A stretch of DNA of 64,000 nucleotides from Planotetraspora sp. A-T 1434 (GCF_025420585.1 NZ_JAOEGB010000016.1:62001-126000); one strand, 5' to 3'; numbered from the stretch's first letter, positions 33,863 through 45,499 are shown. The notes: generated by a model from the letters alone, not told the origin. Translations and numbers: made by a program.

Positions 33863-34747
33863 TCAGGCCTCCTTGGTCAAGGCGAGGAAGGCGTCCTCCA
33901 GGTCGGCCCCGTGGAGCTGGAGATCGCGGATGTCGAGAGTCGTCTTGCGGTAGAGCCCGTCGACCGTGGCGTCGGGGTCACTGGTCCTGAGCGTGACCCT
34001 GCCCGAATGGATTTCGACCGCGGTGGTCCCTGGCAGCGCGTCCAGTCCCGCGGCGGACTGCCCCCCGAGAGAGAAGCTCACCGCGTGCCCGGCCACTCCG
34101 GCCTTGATCTCCGCGGCGGTGCCGTCCGCTACGATTCGGCCGCGGGCGACCACAATGACCCGGTCGGAGTTCTCATCGGCCTCTTCCAGGTAGTGCGTGG
34201 CGAACAAGATCGTGCGGCCCCCTGCCGCGTACGCCCGCATGTTGTCCCAGAAGGCGCGGCGCGACTCGACGTCCATGGCGGCCGTCGGCTCGTCCAGCAG
34301 CAGGAGCTTGGGCGCGCCGGCGATGGCCAGCGCGAAACGGACCCGCTGGGTCTGGCCGCCCGACAGCTTGTCGGCCCGCCGCTTGGCGAGGTCCGTCAGG
34401 TCCGCCATCCGCAGGATGTCGTCCAGGGGCAGCGGGTTCGGGTACAGGCGGCGGATGAACTCGACCGTCTCCGTGACGGTCAGCTCGGGGATCAGCGCGC
34501 CTTCCTGGAGCATCGCGCCGATGTCCCCCCGGGCGACCGCCCCACTCGGGCTGTCGCCGAAGACCCGGATCTCGCCGCTGGTCGGGCGGAGAAGGCCCAG
34601 CAGCATGTTGATCGAGGTCGACTTTCCCGCCCCGTTGGGCCCGAGAAGGGCGACCGTACGTCCCACGGGCACCTCCAGGGTGAGCCCGTCGACCGCGAGC
34701 ACGTCTCCATAGCTCTTGGTCACGTCGTTGAAGGCGATGGCGTTCAT
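33863..34747 (-). CDS. ABC transporter ATP-binding protein (ABC-2 exporter)
   Basis: 294 residues from ATG 34747 (MNAIAFNDV); an upstream in-frame GTG at 34771 has no ribosome site. Walker A LLGPNGAGKSTSINMLLG, Q-loop LQEGALIPELTVTETVEF, signature DKLSGGQTQRVRFALAI, Walker B LLLLDEPTAAMDVESRR and H-loop ATHYLEEADENSDRV. A 70-residue C-terminal extension is typical of DrrA-like subunits. Transcription probably starts just upstream in 34748-34812 and reads through the permease, kinase and regulator genes. Confidence 0.92.
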   Translation of the reverse strand: MNAIAFNDVTKSYGDVLAVDGLTLEVPVGRTVALLGPNGAGKSTSINMLLGLLRPTSGEIRVFGDSPSGAVARGDIGAMLQEGALIPELTVTETVEFIRRLYPNPLPLDDILRMADLTDLAKRRADKLSGGQTQRVRFALAIAGAPKLLLLDEPTAAMDVESRRAFWDNMRAYAAGGRTILFATHYLEEADENSDRVIVVARGRIVADGTAAEIKAGVAGHAVSFSLGGQSAAGLDALPGTTAVEIHSGRVTLRTSDPDATVDGLYRKTTLDIRDLQLHGADLEDAFLALTKEA

Positions 34748-35196
34748 GGGCTCAACGGTAGGAGCCGGCACCGTAAAGCTTTAGTGGCGAGCCTCCGGCC
34801 TTCGGCATGACATTTGTCAGCTAGCACCAGGATCCGCAGGCCACCCGGAACCCGACGTTCCCGCTGCCTGCGCCCTTCATGGTCCTGCAGCTTCTGCGGA
34901 CTCGGCGGCATCCGAGTCGCGGGTACGGCAAGCCACTCGCGGAGTCTTGATTGTCATGTTTATCGCCGGGCGAAAGGAAATTCAAATAGGAGCGCCTATC
35001 AATAAAGGGATAAAAGGTGCCTACCGCCGTATATTAGTGGCGAATCCTGGCCGCGTTCCCGAACACTCTCTCGTCCACATGTTGTTCTGCGCCGTCATTC
35101 TGGACGCATCCCTGCCGAAGAGGTTCTCGCCGGTTAGGCCCTAGCGCGCCCGCGCCTGGGCGCGTTTTTGTCGGTGGTGGTTGGTAGTTTTACCGT
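34748..35196. other. Intergenic region, AT-richer, no supported gene
   Basis: About 450 bases between the divergent ABC ATPase gene and the DUF222-HNH gene. The part 34930-35060 is clearly less GC-rich than the chromosome and contains ATAAAGGGATAAAAGG-like runs. No frame shows normal actinobacterial codon bias. A terminator-like hairpin lies at the right end. The composition drop beside a 13E12-type gene suggests transferred DNA (inference). Confidence 0.4.
35145..35169 (+). terminator. Intrinsic terminator-like hairpin before the DUF222-HNH gene
   Basis: CGCGCCC (35145-35151), loop GCGCCT, GGGCGCG (35158-35164), then TTTTT. A perfect 7-bp GC stem with a U-run on the plus strand, 28 nt before the HNH gene start. 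No plus-strand gene is recognised upstream, so it either ends a transcript from the AT-rich region or works as an insulator. Confidence 0.65.
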
Positions 35197-38310
<3,114 letters not shown>

Positions 38311-38331
38311 CACAGCATGGCGGCCTACAGT

Positions 38332-38485
38332 GATGGCCACCAAGAGGTCCTGCGACAGTGCCCGGAGCAGGATGCGAGGGGAAACGCAAGCCGGACAGCC
38401 CGCCGCAGAGAACTCGCCCGAGAGCACGGCCGATAGGCCGCTGGGGAAAATGAGGCCAGCTCTCACAGCGCGGATGGCCACATAG
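38332..38485. ncRNA. Candidate structured RNA between the HNH gene and hisG
   Basis: A run of nested complementary segments: TCCTGC (38348) with GCAGGA (38367); TGCG (38373) with CGCA (38385); CTCG with CGAG around 38413-38422; and GAGAGC (38420-38425) with GCTCTC (38459-38464) enclosing a CGGCC-GATA-GGCCG hairpin. A 50-codon ATG frame exists on the plus strand but has no ribosome site or known family. The dense pairing with purine-rich loops (AGGGGAAA, GGGGAAAATGAGG) is typical of folded RNA. Strand and identity are unknown; an intron remnant tied to the HNH gene is one possibility. Confidence 0.35.
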
Positions 38486-38550
38486 CGCCTCAAGCCCATA
38501 TAGGCGGCCAGCACGGGGGAGCCGGGCGGATCTCTGGTGAGGAGGCGGTA

Positions 38551-39396
38551 TCAGAGGCGACAGGCGTAGATGGCGGTGACGAGGATGGCCTTCGCGCCGA
38601 TCTCCCAAAGTTGATCCATGACCTGCTGGTGACCCTTACGGGGAACCATGGCGCGGACGGCGACCCAGCCCTCGCGGTGGAGTGGGGAGACCGTCGGCCC
38701 CTCCATGCCGGGGGTGATTGCGATGGCCTCGTCGATCCGCTCGGCGCGGATGTCGTAATCGATCATCACGTAGTCGCGGGCCACCAGCACGCCCTGGAGG
38801 CGCCGGATGAGCTGCTGGAACCCGTTGCTCTCGGTGGAGCCCGCACGCTTGATCAGCACGGCCTCGGACCGGGCGATCGGCTCGCCGAAGACCTCCAGGC
38901 CGACGTTGCGCAGGGTGGTCCCGGTCTCGACCACGTCGGCCACGGCGTCGGCCACGCCCAGCCGGATGGCGGTCTCGACGGCGCCGTCCAGCTTGATGAC
39001 GCGGGCGTCGACGCCCTGGTCGGCGAGGTACTTGCTGAGAAGGCCGGCGTAGGACGTGGCGATCCGCAGGCCGGCGAGGTCGGCCACGCTGGAGTAGGTC
39101 CCGGCGGTGGAGGCGAACCGGAAGGTCGACCGGCCGAAGCCCAGCGGAACGACCTCCTCGGCGGGAGCGCCGGAGTCGAACAGCATGTCGCGGCCGGTGA
39201 TGCCCGCGTCGAGGGTGCCCTCGCCGACGTAGACGGCGATGTCGCGGGGGCGCAGGAAGAACAGCTCGCAGGAGTTCTCGGGGTCGACGACCACGAGCTC
39301 CTTGCTGTCCTTGCGCTCGCGGTATCCGGCTTCTTTCAGGATGGTCTGGGCGGCCTCGGTGAGCGCGCCCTTGTTTGGGACTGCCAGTCGCAGCAT
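38551..39396 (-). CDS. hisG: ATP phosphoribosyltransferase, long form
   Basis: 281 residues. First enzyme of histidine synthesis, joining ATP and PRPP. N-terminal LRLAVPNKGALTEAAQTILKEAG, catalytic-domain segments FFLRPRDIAVYVGEGTLDAGITG and the PRPP loop region ADAVADVVETGTTLRNVGL, then a C-terminal ACT-like regulatory domain (residues about 210-281, TPGMEGPTVSPLHREGW) that binds histidine for feedback control. The start is ATG 39396, 68 nt downstream of hisE on the same strand, the usual actinobacterial hisE-hisG order. Confidence 0.96.
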   Translation of the reverse strand: MLRLAVPNKGALTEAAQTILKEAGYRERKDSKELVVVDPENSCELFFLRPRDIAVYVGEGTLDAGITGRDMLFDSGAPAEEVVPLGFGRSTFRFASTAGTYSSVADLAGLRIATSYAGLLSKYLADQGVDARVIKLDGAVETAIRLGVADAVADVVETGTTLRNVGLEVFGEPIARSEAVLIKRAGSTESNGFQQLIRRLQGVLVARDYVMIDYDIRAERIDEAIAITPGMEGPTVSPLHREGWVAVRAMVPRKGHQQVMDQLWEIGAKAILVTAIYACRL

Positions 39397-39464
39397 GACG
39401 TGAGAAAACCCTTCCGGAGTCAGGAGAACAAGGTCAAAGGAGGCAAATGGCCGCGAGATCGCGG

Positions 39465-39728
39465 CTACAGATGCTTGTAGACCTCGTCCAGCCCGACGCC
39501 GCGCGCCAGCATGAGGACCTGGATGTGGTAGAGCAACTGCGAGATCTCCTCGGCGGCCCGCTCGGTCGACTCGTACTCGGCCGCCATCCAGCTTTCGGCG
39601 GCCTCCTCGACGACCTTCTTGCCGACGGCGTGGACACCGGCGTCCAGGGCGGCCACTGTGCCGGACCCAGCGGGCCGGGTGCGTGCCTTCTCTGCCAGCT
39701 CGGCGTACAGCTCTTCGAAGGTCTTCAT
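39465..39728 (-). CDS. hisE: Phosphoribosyl-ATP diphosphatase
   Basis: 87 residues, normal for a monofunctional HisE (all-alpha MazG-like fold). Motifs are [20 protein letters not shown], then the metal-binding helix [19 protein letters not shown] and [19 protein letters not shown]. It hydrolyses PR-ATP to PR-AMP, the second step of histidine synthesis, directly after HisG. The start ATG 39728 has a GAGAGAG purine run upstream. Promoter presumably lies in 39729-39830. Confidence 0.95.
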   Translation of the reverse strand: MKTFEELYAELAEKARTRPAGSGTVAALDAGVHAVGKKVVEEAAESWMAAEYESTERAAEEISQLLYHIQVLMLARGVGLDEVYKHL

Positions 39729-39834
39729 GGTCTCTCTCGGGTCGTCGGGCGTGCGCATCCAGGGTAACCACCGTACGCGCGCATCCAGGTTAGTCCCGCC
39801 CGGGACCTGGGAGCGCGTCCTGTCCACGCTCCGA

Positions 39835-39922
39835 GATCGCGCAGAGATCCCGCGAAGATCCCGCGAAGATCCCGCAGAGATCCCGTGGAGGTCCGGCGGA
39901 GCTCCGGCGGAGATCTCGATGA
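39835..39922. repeat. Eight tandem 11-bp units upstream of hisE
   Basis: Exact 11-bp period with no gaps: variants of GATCCCGCGAA, including two identical adjacent copies (39846-39856, 39857-39867), decaying to GGTCCGGCGGA and GATCTCGATGA. It lies in the gap between hisE (minus) and the esterase gene (minus), before the hisE promoter and just past the esterase stop. One unit per helical turn would put every copy on the same DNA face. Confidence 0.85.
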
Positions 39923-39964
39923 GCCGCCGTACGCCTAGCGGGCCGTTCGCGGGCCGTACGGAAG

Positions 39965-40930
39965 TCAGCCGAAGAGCTTACGGGCGATCCGGAGCTGCTC
40001 CAGGGCCTGCTGGGACTCGCCGCCCTCGTGACCGTTGAACGGCCAGACCGCGATGTCCTTGGGCCCCGCGTAGTGGTTGTACGCGGCGAACACGGTCGAG
40101 GCCGGGGTCACGCCGTCGCGCAGCCCGACGGAGAAGAGAGCGGGCGTCTGGGCGCGCACGGCGAAGTTCACGCAGTCGAAGTAGTCGAGCGTGGCGAAGA
40201 TCTCCTCGACCCGGGTGCGGTGGACGGCGCAGAACCGGCCGAGTTCCCCGTAGGGGTCGATGTCGGTGATCTCCACAGCGCGCCGGAAATGGCTCATAAA
40301 GGGCACGTTGATGAAGGCGTGTGTGATCCCCGGAACCAGCGCGGCGGCCACGAGTGCCATGGCCCCGCCCTGGCTTCCGCCGGCGACAACGACCTTCTCC
40401 GGGTCCACCGACGGATGTGAACGAGCCGCCTCGACAGCCCGGACGACGTCCGTGAAGAGCCTCCGGTAGTAGTACGCCTCGGGGTCGAAGATGCCCTGGG
40501 TCATCTTGCCGGACTGCTCGGGCCCGACGCCGGGGAAGGGGTCCGGGGTGTGGCCGGGACGCCAGCCACCGCCCTGACCGCGCGTGTCCATGACGAAGAC
40601 GGCGTATCCGGCGGCGGGCCACAGCAGCCAGTCGTGAGGCAGGCCGCGGCCGCCGTTGTAGCCGATGTACTCCACCACACACGGCAACGGGCCGGACGCC
40701 GACGCCGGCTTGAGGAACCATCCCTTGATCGGATGGCCGCCGAACCCCGCGAACGTCACGTCGAACGCCTCGACCAGGGAGAGATCGGCGGCGTACGGCA
40801 CGAAGGTGGCGTTCAGCTCGTGCTCCCGTGCCTCGGCCAGAGTCCGCTCCCAGAAGACGTCGAAGTCCTCGGGCTCCCGGCGCTCCGGCAGGTAGGCACG
40901 CAACTGGTCGAGGGGCATGTCAACGAACAT
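39965..40930 (-). CDS. Acetylxylan esterase / cephalosporin-C deacetylase-like hydrolase (CE7)
   Basis: 321 residues from ATG 40930, with GGAG at 6 nt; ATG 40954 lacks a ribosome site. This is the standard CE7 length. Motifs: [35 protein letters not shown], nucleophile Ser186 in [12 protein letters not shown], Asp272 in VGLRDGVTP and His301 in NGHEGGE. CE7 enzymes are cytoplasmic hexamers that deacetylate small acetylated sugars or xylo-oligomers. No signal peptide. Not obviously linked to sugar genes here. Confidence 0.92.
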   Translation of the reverse strand: MFVDMPLDQLRAYLPERREPEDFDVFWERTLAEAREHELNATFVPYAADLSLVEAFDVTFAGFGGHPIKGWFLKPASASGPLPCVVEYIGYNGGRGLPHDWLLWPAAGYAVFVMDTRGQGGGWRPGHTPDPFPGVGPEQSGKMTQGIFDPEAYYYRRLFTDVVRAVEAARSHPSVDPEKVVVAGGSQGGAMALVAAALVPGITHAFINVPFMSHFRRAVEITDIDPYGELGRFCAVHRTRVEEIFATLDYFDCVNFAVRAQTPALFSVGLRDGVTPASTVFAAYNHYAGPKDIAVWPFNGHEGGESQQALEQLRIARKLFG

Positions 40931-41095
40931 GGAGTACTCCGGGGGAAACGTCATCGGGCCAGCCCTCCGACCATACCGGTGTTCCATCCCGTCGCAGTGA
41001 TCGCGTACGGCCCTCCGCGTACGGTGCCCGGCACCCTTCAACCGACGCCGGAAATGGGGGTGACTCGCGCCGTTCGAGTCCGCAAGGATGCCGGG

Positions 41096-42040
41096 ATGAA
41101 TGGGATGAATGGGATGAATGGCCGCCCCTATGCCGACGACGACCTGCCGCTGCTGCAATCGACCTTCGCAGCGTGGATCGCCGACGCCGGCAGATGCGGG
41201 TACGACCACATCGGCGAGCTGACCCACCGGATCTACGAGAACCTGCGAGGTCGCCGCCCGGTCGGGGAACTCGTGCGTCTGTGGGAGGACGACACGGGCC
41301 TCGCCGGAATCGCGATCAACCTCCGCTTCGGGTCGGCGTTCGACGTCTTCACCGCTCCCGCGCTGCGCGGCACGCCCGAAGAGCGTCGCATGCTGGAGTC
41401 CGCTTACCAGACCACGGCCCGATTCATGGACCCCGGCGAACGATACGTTCTGACCGACGTCTTCGACTGCGACGCCACCAGGATCAGGCTGCTGCGGGAG
41501 CTCGGCTTCGAACGCTTCAGAACCTGGGACCACGTCAACGATCGCGACCTCGGCCAGCCAGTGGCCGAAGCTCGCGTCCCCGACGGATTCGTTCTGCGTC
41601 ACGCTCGCCCGGCCGACGCCGGCCAACTCGCCGAGGCCCGCAACGGCGCCTTCGAGGAAGATTGGACGGGGCCGCGATACCGCGCGGCGGTGATGGAAAA
41701 GCCCGGGTACGACCCGGAACGGGAGATCGTCGTCGAGGGGCCCGACGGCCGGATCGCCGCGTTCACCGTCTACTGGATCGACGAGGTCAACCGGACCGGC
41801 CACTTCGAGCCGGTCGGCACGCACCCGGACTTCCAACGCCGGGGCTTCGCACGGGCGGCGATGCTGCACGCAATGCGGCGAATGCGCGCGCTCGGCATGA
41901 CGGTGGCGACCGTCAACCACAATGCCGACAACGTGCCCGCCCGCAGGCTCTACGAGTCCCTCGGCTTCGTCAGAAGGCACGAGACGTACGGCTTCCGCCG
42001 GCCCTCACCGAGCACGCATCCCCTCAGCGTGTCCCAGTAG
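41096..42040 (+). CDS. Tandem GNAT-domain acetyltransferase
   Basis: 314 residues from ATG 41096, with AAGGA 7 nt upstream; in-frame ATG 41054 is also possible. The N-terminus is three 9-bp ATGAATGG(G/C) repeats (MNGMNGMNG). Residues about 10-150 are a first, degenerate GNAT half. Residues about 160-305 are the catalytic half, with EPVGTHPDFQRRGFARAAML (acetyl-CoA pyrophosphate loop) and NHNADNVPARRLYESLGF. It resembles mycothiol-synthase-like double GNATs, but residues for a specific substrate are not recognised. Divergent from the esterase gene. Confidence 0.85.
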   Translation: MNGMNGMNGRPYADDDLPLLQSTFAAWIADAGRCGYDHIGELTHRIYENLRGRRPVGELVRLWEDDTGLAGIAINLRFGSAFDVFTAPALRGTPEERRMLESAYQTTARFMDPGERYVLTDVFDCDATRIRLLRELGFERFRTWDHVNDRDLGQPVAEARVPDGFVLRHARPADAGQLAEARNGAFEEDWTGPRYRAAVMEKPGYDPEREIVVEGPDGRIAAFTVYWIDEVNRTGHFEPVGTHPDFQRRGFARAAMLHAMRRMRALGMTVATVNHNADNVPARRLYESLGFVRRHETYGFRRPSPSTHPLSVSQ

Positions 42041-42146
42041 CCGGCCGAGCCGCAGAACCGGAGACGCGGTCAGGCCTGCCCTACTCCTGCCTCTGGAGCA
42101 CGAGCAGGAGCAGGAACAGGCCTATGCGTCATCGACCCCGCCGAGC

Positions 42147-42250
42147 GCAGACAACCCAAACGCCGACAAACCGAACACAGACAGACCGAACACAGACAAA
42201 CCGAGTGCAGACAAACCAGACGCCGATAGGCAGACGCAGACAGCCGCGAA
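42147..42250. repeat. 15-bp tandem repeat after the GNAT gene
   Basis: About six to seven units of GCAGACAAACCGAAC-type sequence. Five exact 15-bp steps run from 42147 to 42221, then shortened copies. The region is less GC-rich than its surroundings. It falls in the 298-nt gap between the convergent GNAT and DEAD-box genes and holds no supported gene. Confidence 0.8.
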
Positions 42251-42338
42251 CAGCCGGCTGCGGACAGCCGTCACCTACGGACTCCGTCCGCCATGGCGTG
42301 ATGCCGAGGGCGTGGCCGCCGGCGGGTGAGGATTCTCG

Positions 42339-44555
42339 TCAGCGGCCGGTGAAGCGGTTGCCGGAGTGACCGCCGGTGCGGCCGGTGGGGCGGCCGCCCT
42401 GGCGGAACCCGCCGCCATAGGGAGCGCGGGACTCCCCACGGCTGTCCGGACGGCGCTCGGAGCGGCCTTCGCCGCGCCCACGCTCACCCTGATACCCGCT
42501 GCCCTGATACCCGCTGCCCTGATACCCGCTGCCCTGATACCCGCTGCCCTGATACCCGCTGCCCTGGTAACCACCAGTCTGGTATCCGCCGCGCGAGTCA
42601 CCGCGCGAGTCGACACGCCGGTCATAACGGCCATCGCCGTTCGAGGACCCGCGCTGCCTGTCACCCTGGTAGCCGCGGCCGCTCGCCCGGTCGCCGTCCC
42701 GGACCGAGCCGCCCTCACGGCTCTCCCGGAAGGGACGGGCTCCGTCGCGGAAATCGCTCCCCGCGCCGCGGCCACGCTCGCCATGAGCGTCCCCACGCCG
42801 ACCGTCGCCAGGCCTGCGGTCGTTGTCCCGGCCGTCGCCGGGCCTGCGGTCGTTGTCCCGGCCGCCGCGGTCCCCGCGGAAGTCGCCGCCACGGTCCCGG
42901 CGCTCGCCGCCGAAACCTCCGGCACCTCCCGCACCCCGGTCACTCCGGTCATCCGCGGAGCCGCCGCGGGAGGAGCGGAACGAACCCTCGCGGAACTGGC
43001 CGCGCAGATCGCGGACGCTGCCGCCGGAGTCGTTGCGGCGCCGGTACGGCGTGGCCTCGGCCGGGCGCCCGTCTCCCGCGGCACGGTCACGGCTTGAGCT
43101 TTCGCCGTCGCGGCGGAACCCGTCGCTCCCGCGCCGGAAACCCTCACCTTCCCGCCGGAAACCGCCATCGGCCCGGTCGCGCCGGGGGGCGCCTTCGGGA
43201 CGGTCACGACGGGGGCCGTCGCCGTCCCGGCCGCGGCGGTCGCCGAAGCGGCGCGGACGGCGCTCGCCGCCGGGGTGATCGTCGCGCTTGGGCCGGAGGG
43301 GCTTGCGCACGTCGGGCTCCCAGACGGGGATCGCCTCGCCGCTGGGCCGGCGGGCGCCGGCGATCTCGGCCAGGATTGGGTCGCCGGGCGCGACCCGATG
43401 GCGGGACGGGTTGATGCCGGCCCGCCGGGTCATCGAATCAGTGGAACGCCGCTCGTTGGGAGTGATCAACGTCACGACGCTGCCGCGCTCGCCCGCGCGT
43501 GCCGTACGGCCGCCGCGGTGGAGGTAGCTCTTGTGGTCCATGGGCGGGTCCACGTGGAGCACGAGGCTGACGTCGTCCACGTGGATGCCGCGGGCGGCCA
43601 CGTCGGTGCAGACGAGGACCTTGACGTTGCCCTCGCGGAACTCGCTGAGGATGCGGGTGCGCTGGTTCTGCCGCTTACCGCCGTGCAGGCCACCTGCGCG
43701 GACGCCGACCCGGGCGAGCTGCTTGACCACCCGGTCGACGCCGTGCTGGGTGCGGACGAACAGGATCGTACGGCCCTCGCGGTTGGCGATCTCGGCGGTC
43801 ACGTCGACCTTGTCGTCCCGGTGGACCTGGACGAGGTGGTGCTCCATGGTCTCGACCGAGGAGGTCGCCGGGTCGAGCGAGTGGGTCACCGGGTCGGTGA
43901 GGAAGCGCCGGACCAGCTTGTCGACGTCGCCGTCGAGCGTGGCGGAGAAGAGCAGCCGCTGGCTGTCGGCGGGCGTCTTGTCGAGGATCGCGCTGACCAC
44001 GGGGAAGAAGCCCAGGTCGCACATGTGGTCGGCCTCGTCGAGCACGCTCACCTGGACGTCCTGGAGCGAGCACTCACCCTGCTCGATGAGGTCGGTCAGG
44101 CGTCCGGGCGTGGCGACGACGATCTCGACGCCTCGGCGCAGCGCGTCGATCTGCTTGCCCATGGACATGCCGCCGACGACCGTCTTGACCCGCAGCGACA
44201 GGCCGCGGCCGAGGGGCTCGATCGCGTCGGCGACCTGGAGGGCCAGTTCCCGGGTGGGGACGAGGACGATGGCGCGGGGCCGCTTGGGCAGGGCCTTCTC
44301 CCCCGCGATGCGGGCCATGGTCGGCAGGCCGAACGCGAGGGTCTTGCCGGAGCCGGTCTGACCCCGCCCGAGCACGTCGTGCCCGGCGAGGATGTCGGGG
44401 ATGGCGGCGCGCTGGATGGGGAACGGCGATGTGATGCCCTGCCGGGCCAGCCCGGCGACGAGCGGCTTGGGCAGGCCGAGGAGAGTGAACTCGTCAAGCA
44501 CCTCAGGCAGCCCGGAGTCGATGGTCTCGGGCAGGCCGGAGTCGAGCATGGTCAC
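42339..44555 (-). CDS. DEAD-box RNA helicase with RG-rich, repeat-bearing tail
   Basis: 738 residues from GTG 44555, with AAAGG about 9 nt upstream; ATG 44549 is next. Core motifs in order: Q motif FPIQRAAIP, Walker A GQTGSGKT, PTRELALQ, TPGRL, DEAD in VLDEADHMCDLGF, SAT in LFSATL, TDVAARGIHV and HRGGRTARAG. The last about 320 residues are Arg/Gly/Asp-rich, with DGRDNDRRPG duplications and five GSGYQ units encoded by a perfect 15-bp repeat. Such tails bind RNA and drive condensation. Related actinobacterial enzymes act in ribosome assembly and cold adaptation. Confidence 0.93.
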   Translation of the reverse strand: MTMLDSGLPETIDSGLPEVLDEFTLLGLPKPLVAGLARQGITSPFPIQRAAIPDILAGHDVLGRGQTGSGKTLAFGLPTMARIAGEKALPKRPRAIVLVPTRELALQVADAIEPLGRGLSLRVKTVVGGMSMGKQIDALRRGVEIVVATPGRLTDLIEQGECSLQDVQVSVLDEADHMCDLGFFPVVSAILDKTPADSQRLLFSATLDGDVDKLVRRFLTDPVTHSLDPATSSVETMEHHLVQVHRDDKVDVTAEIANREGRTILFVRTQHGVDRVVKQLARVGVRAGGLHGGKRQNQRTRILSEFREGNVKVLVCTDVAARGIHVDDVSLVLHVDPPMDHKSYLHRGGRTARAGERGSVVTLITPNERRSTDSMTRRAGINPSRHRVAPGDPILAEIAGARRPSGEAIPVWEPDVRKPLRPKRDDHPGGERRPRRFGDRRGRDGDGPRRDRPEGAPRRDRADGGFRREGEGFRRGSDGFRRDGESSSRDRAAGDGRPAEATPYRRRNDSGGSVRDLRGQFREGSFRSSRGGSADDRSDRGAGGAGGFGGERRDRGGDFRGDRGGRDNDRRPGDGRDNDRRPGDGRRGDAHGERGRGAGSDFRDGARPFRESREGGSVRDGDRASGRGYQGDRQRGSSNGDGRYDRRVDSRGDSRGGYQTGGYQGSGYQGSGYQGSGYQGSGYQGSGYQGERGRGEGRSERRPDSRGESRAPYGGGFRQGGRPTGRTGGHSGNRFTGR
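42489..42563 (-). repeat. Five perfect 15-bp repeats encoding (GYQGS)5 in the helicase tail
   Basis: CTGATACCCGCTGCC (plus strand) is repeated five times with no change at 42489, 42504, 42519, 42534 and 42549, followed by diverged copies. Identity at wobble positions shows recent expansion, not selection on the peptide alone. Confidence 0.9.
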
Positions 44556-45087
44556 GAAATCGTGCCTTTCATCGAAGATGACGTGTCGGAACACGGGGGC
44601 GCGTCACTTCTGCGAAAGGACGAGCCAGGACATGTACGGCGGTGCCGTACCTCATCAGGACGCGGGGGATGGAATCCCTCTCATCGGGCTTCCAGGAGGT
44701 CGTCCTCCTGGACGGACACAAAGTCCGGCGCGGCCGACGGTCGATCCGTCGGCGAGCAGGCCCCTGCGTCGGGCGGCAGTGCCGCGCGGTCTACGCGCTT
44801 GGTGGTCCAGCACTGCGATCTGTCCACGAGTCTATCCGAACAGGGCAGACTCGCGATCACGGGCGGCTTCGGCGCTCCCGCAGATGTGCGGGCCATCGCG
44901 CGAATCGGATGGCCTTCTCACGGACGCCTTGCTGCAAGCCGCTAGGTAAAGCAAAACACCACTATACGGCATTCCCAATTGTCACAGGACATCATCGGAA
45001 CCGCGTGCGGCGCGCGGGCACGGCCCGGCGCGCCGGGCGGCGATGCGACCGGGGATGGGACGGGGGGGTCGGACGGGGGATCAGGGA
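44556..45087 (-). promoter_or_regulatory. Long 5' leader / intergenic region of the DEAD-box gene with two hairpins
   Basis: About 530 nt without a supported gene. Two strong stem-loops lie 80-160 nt before the helicase start: GTACGGC-GGT-GCCGTAC (44634-44650) and CCAGGAGG-TCGT-CCTCCTGG (44692-44711). The second would hide a GGAGG-like sequence. Cold-inducible helicase genes often have long structured leaders, so regulation through RNA structure is plausible. A 71-codon minus-strand frame at 44681-44896 has no ribosome site and is not accepted. Confidence 0.4.
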
Positions 45088-45465
45088 TCAGACGTTGAAG
45101 CCCAGCATGCGGAGCTGGTCACGCCCGTCATCGGTGATCTTGTCCGGACCCCACGGCGGCAGCCACACCCAGTTGATCACGACACTGGAGACCAGGTCGG
45201 CGAGCGCCGAGTTGGCCTGGTCCTCGATCACGTCGGTCAGCGGGCAGGCCGCGCTGGTCAGCGTCATGTCGATGGTCGCGATGGGGCGCTCGCCCTCCCC
45301 AGCCGGGTCGAGGTTGATCCCGTAGATGAGGCCGAGGTCCACGACGTTGATCCCGAGCTCGGGGTCGACGACGTCCTTCAGCGCCTCCATGACGTCGTCC
45401 AGAGAGGTCTCCCCGTCGTACGTCGCTGTCGGGGCCCCAGTTGGGGTCTCTGTCGGCTTGCTCAC
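45088..45465 (-). CDS. sufT: Fe-S cluster assembly factor, MIP18/DUF59 domain
   Basis: 125 residues from GTG 45465, with AGGAG at 5 nt. A DUF59 domain with DVVDPELGINVVDLGLIYGI, then MTLTSAACPLTDVIEDQ carrying the conserved Cys, and WLPPWGPDKITDDGRDQL near the C-terminus. In actinobacteria it is the last gene of the suf operon and helps mature Fe-S proteins. Separated from sufU by 34 nt on the same strand. Confidence 0.92.
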   Translation of the reverse strand: MSKPTETPTGAPTATYDGETSLDDVMEALKDVVDPELGINVVDLGLIYGINLDPAGEGERPIATIDMTLTSAACPLTDVIEDQANSALADLVSSVVINWVWLPPWGPDKITDDGRDQLRMLGFNV

Positions 45466-45499
45466 GTCGTCTCCTCACCTCGCGGCTTGCGCTGAGCGG

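Noticed and set aside
38340-38480. RNase P RNA or tmRNA
   Set aside because: The expected conserved cores (GAGGAAAGTCC for RNase P; tRNA-like ends and tag frame for tmRNA) are not present.
38332-38485. 50-codon plus-strand ORF after the HNH gene
   Set aside because: No ribosome site and no family resemblance; the dense base pairing is better explained as RNA structure.
44681-44896. 71-codon minus-strand frame upstream of the DEAD-box gene
   Set aside because: No ribosome site or known family, and it overlaps the hairpins of the leader.
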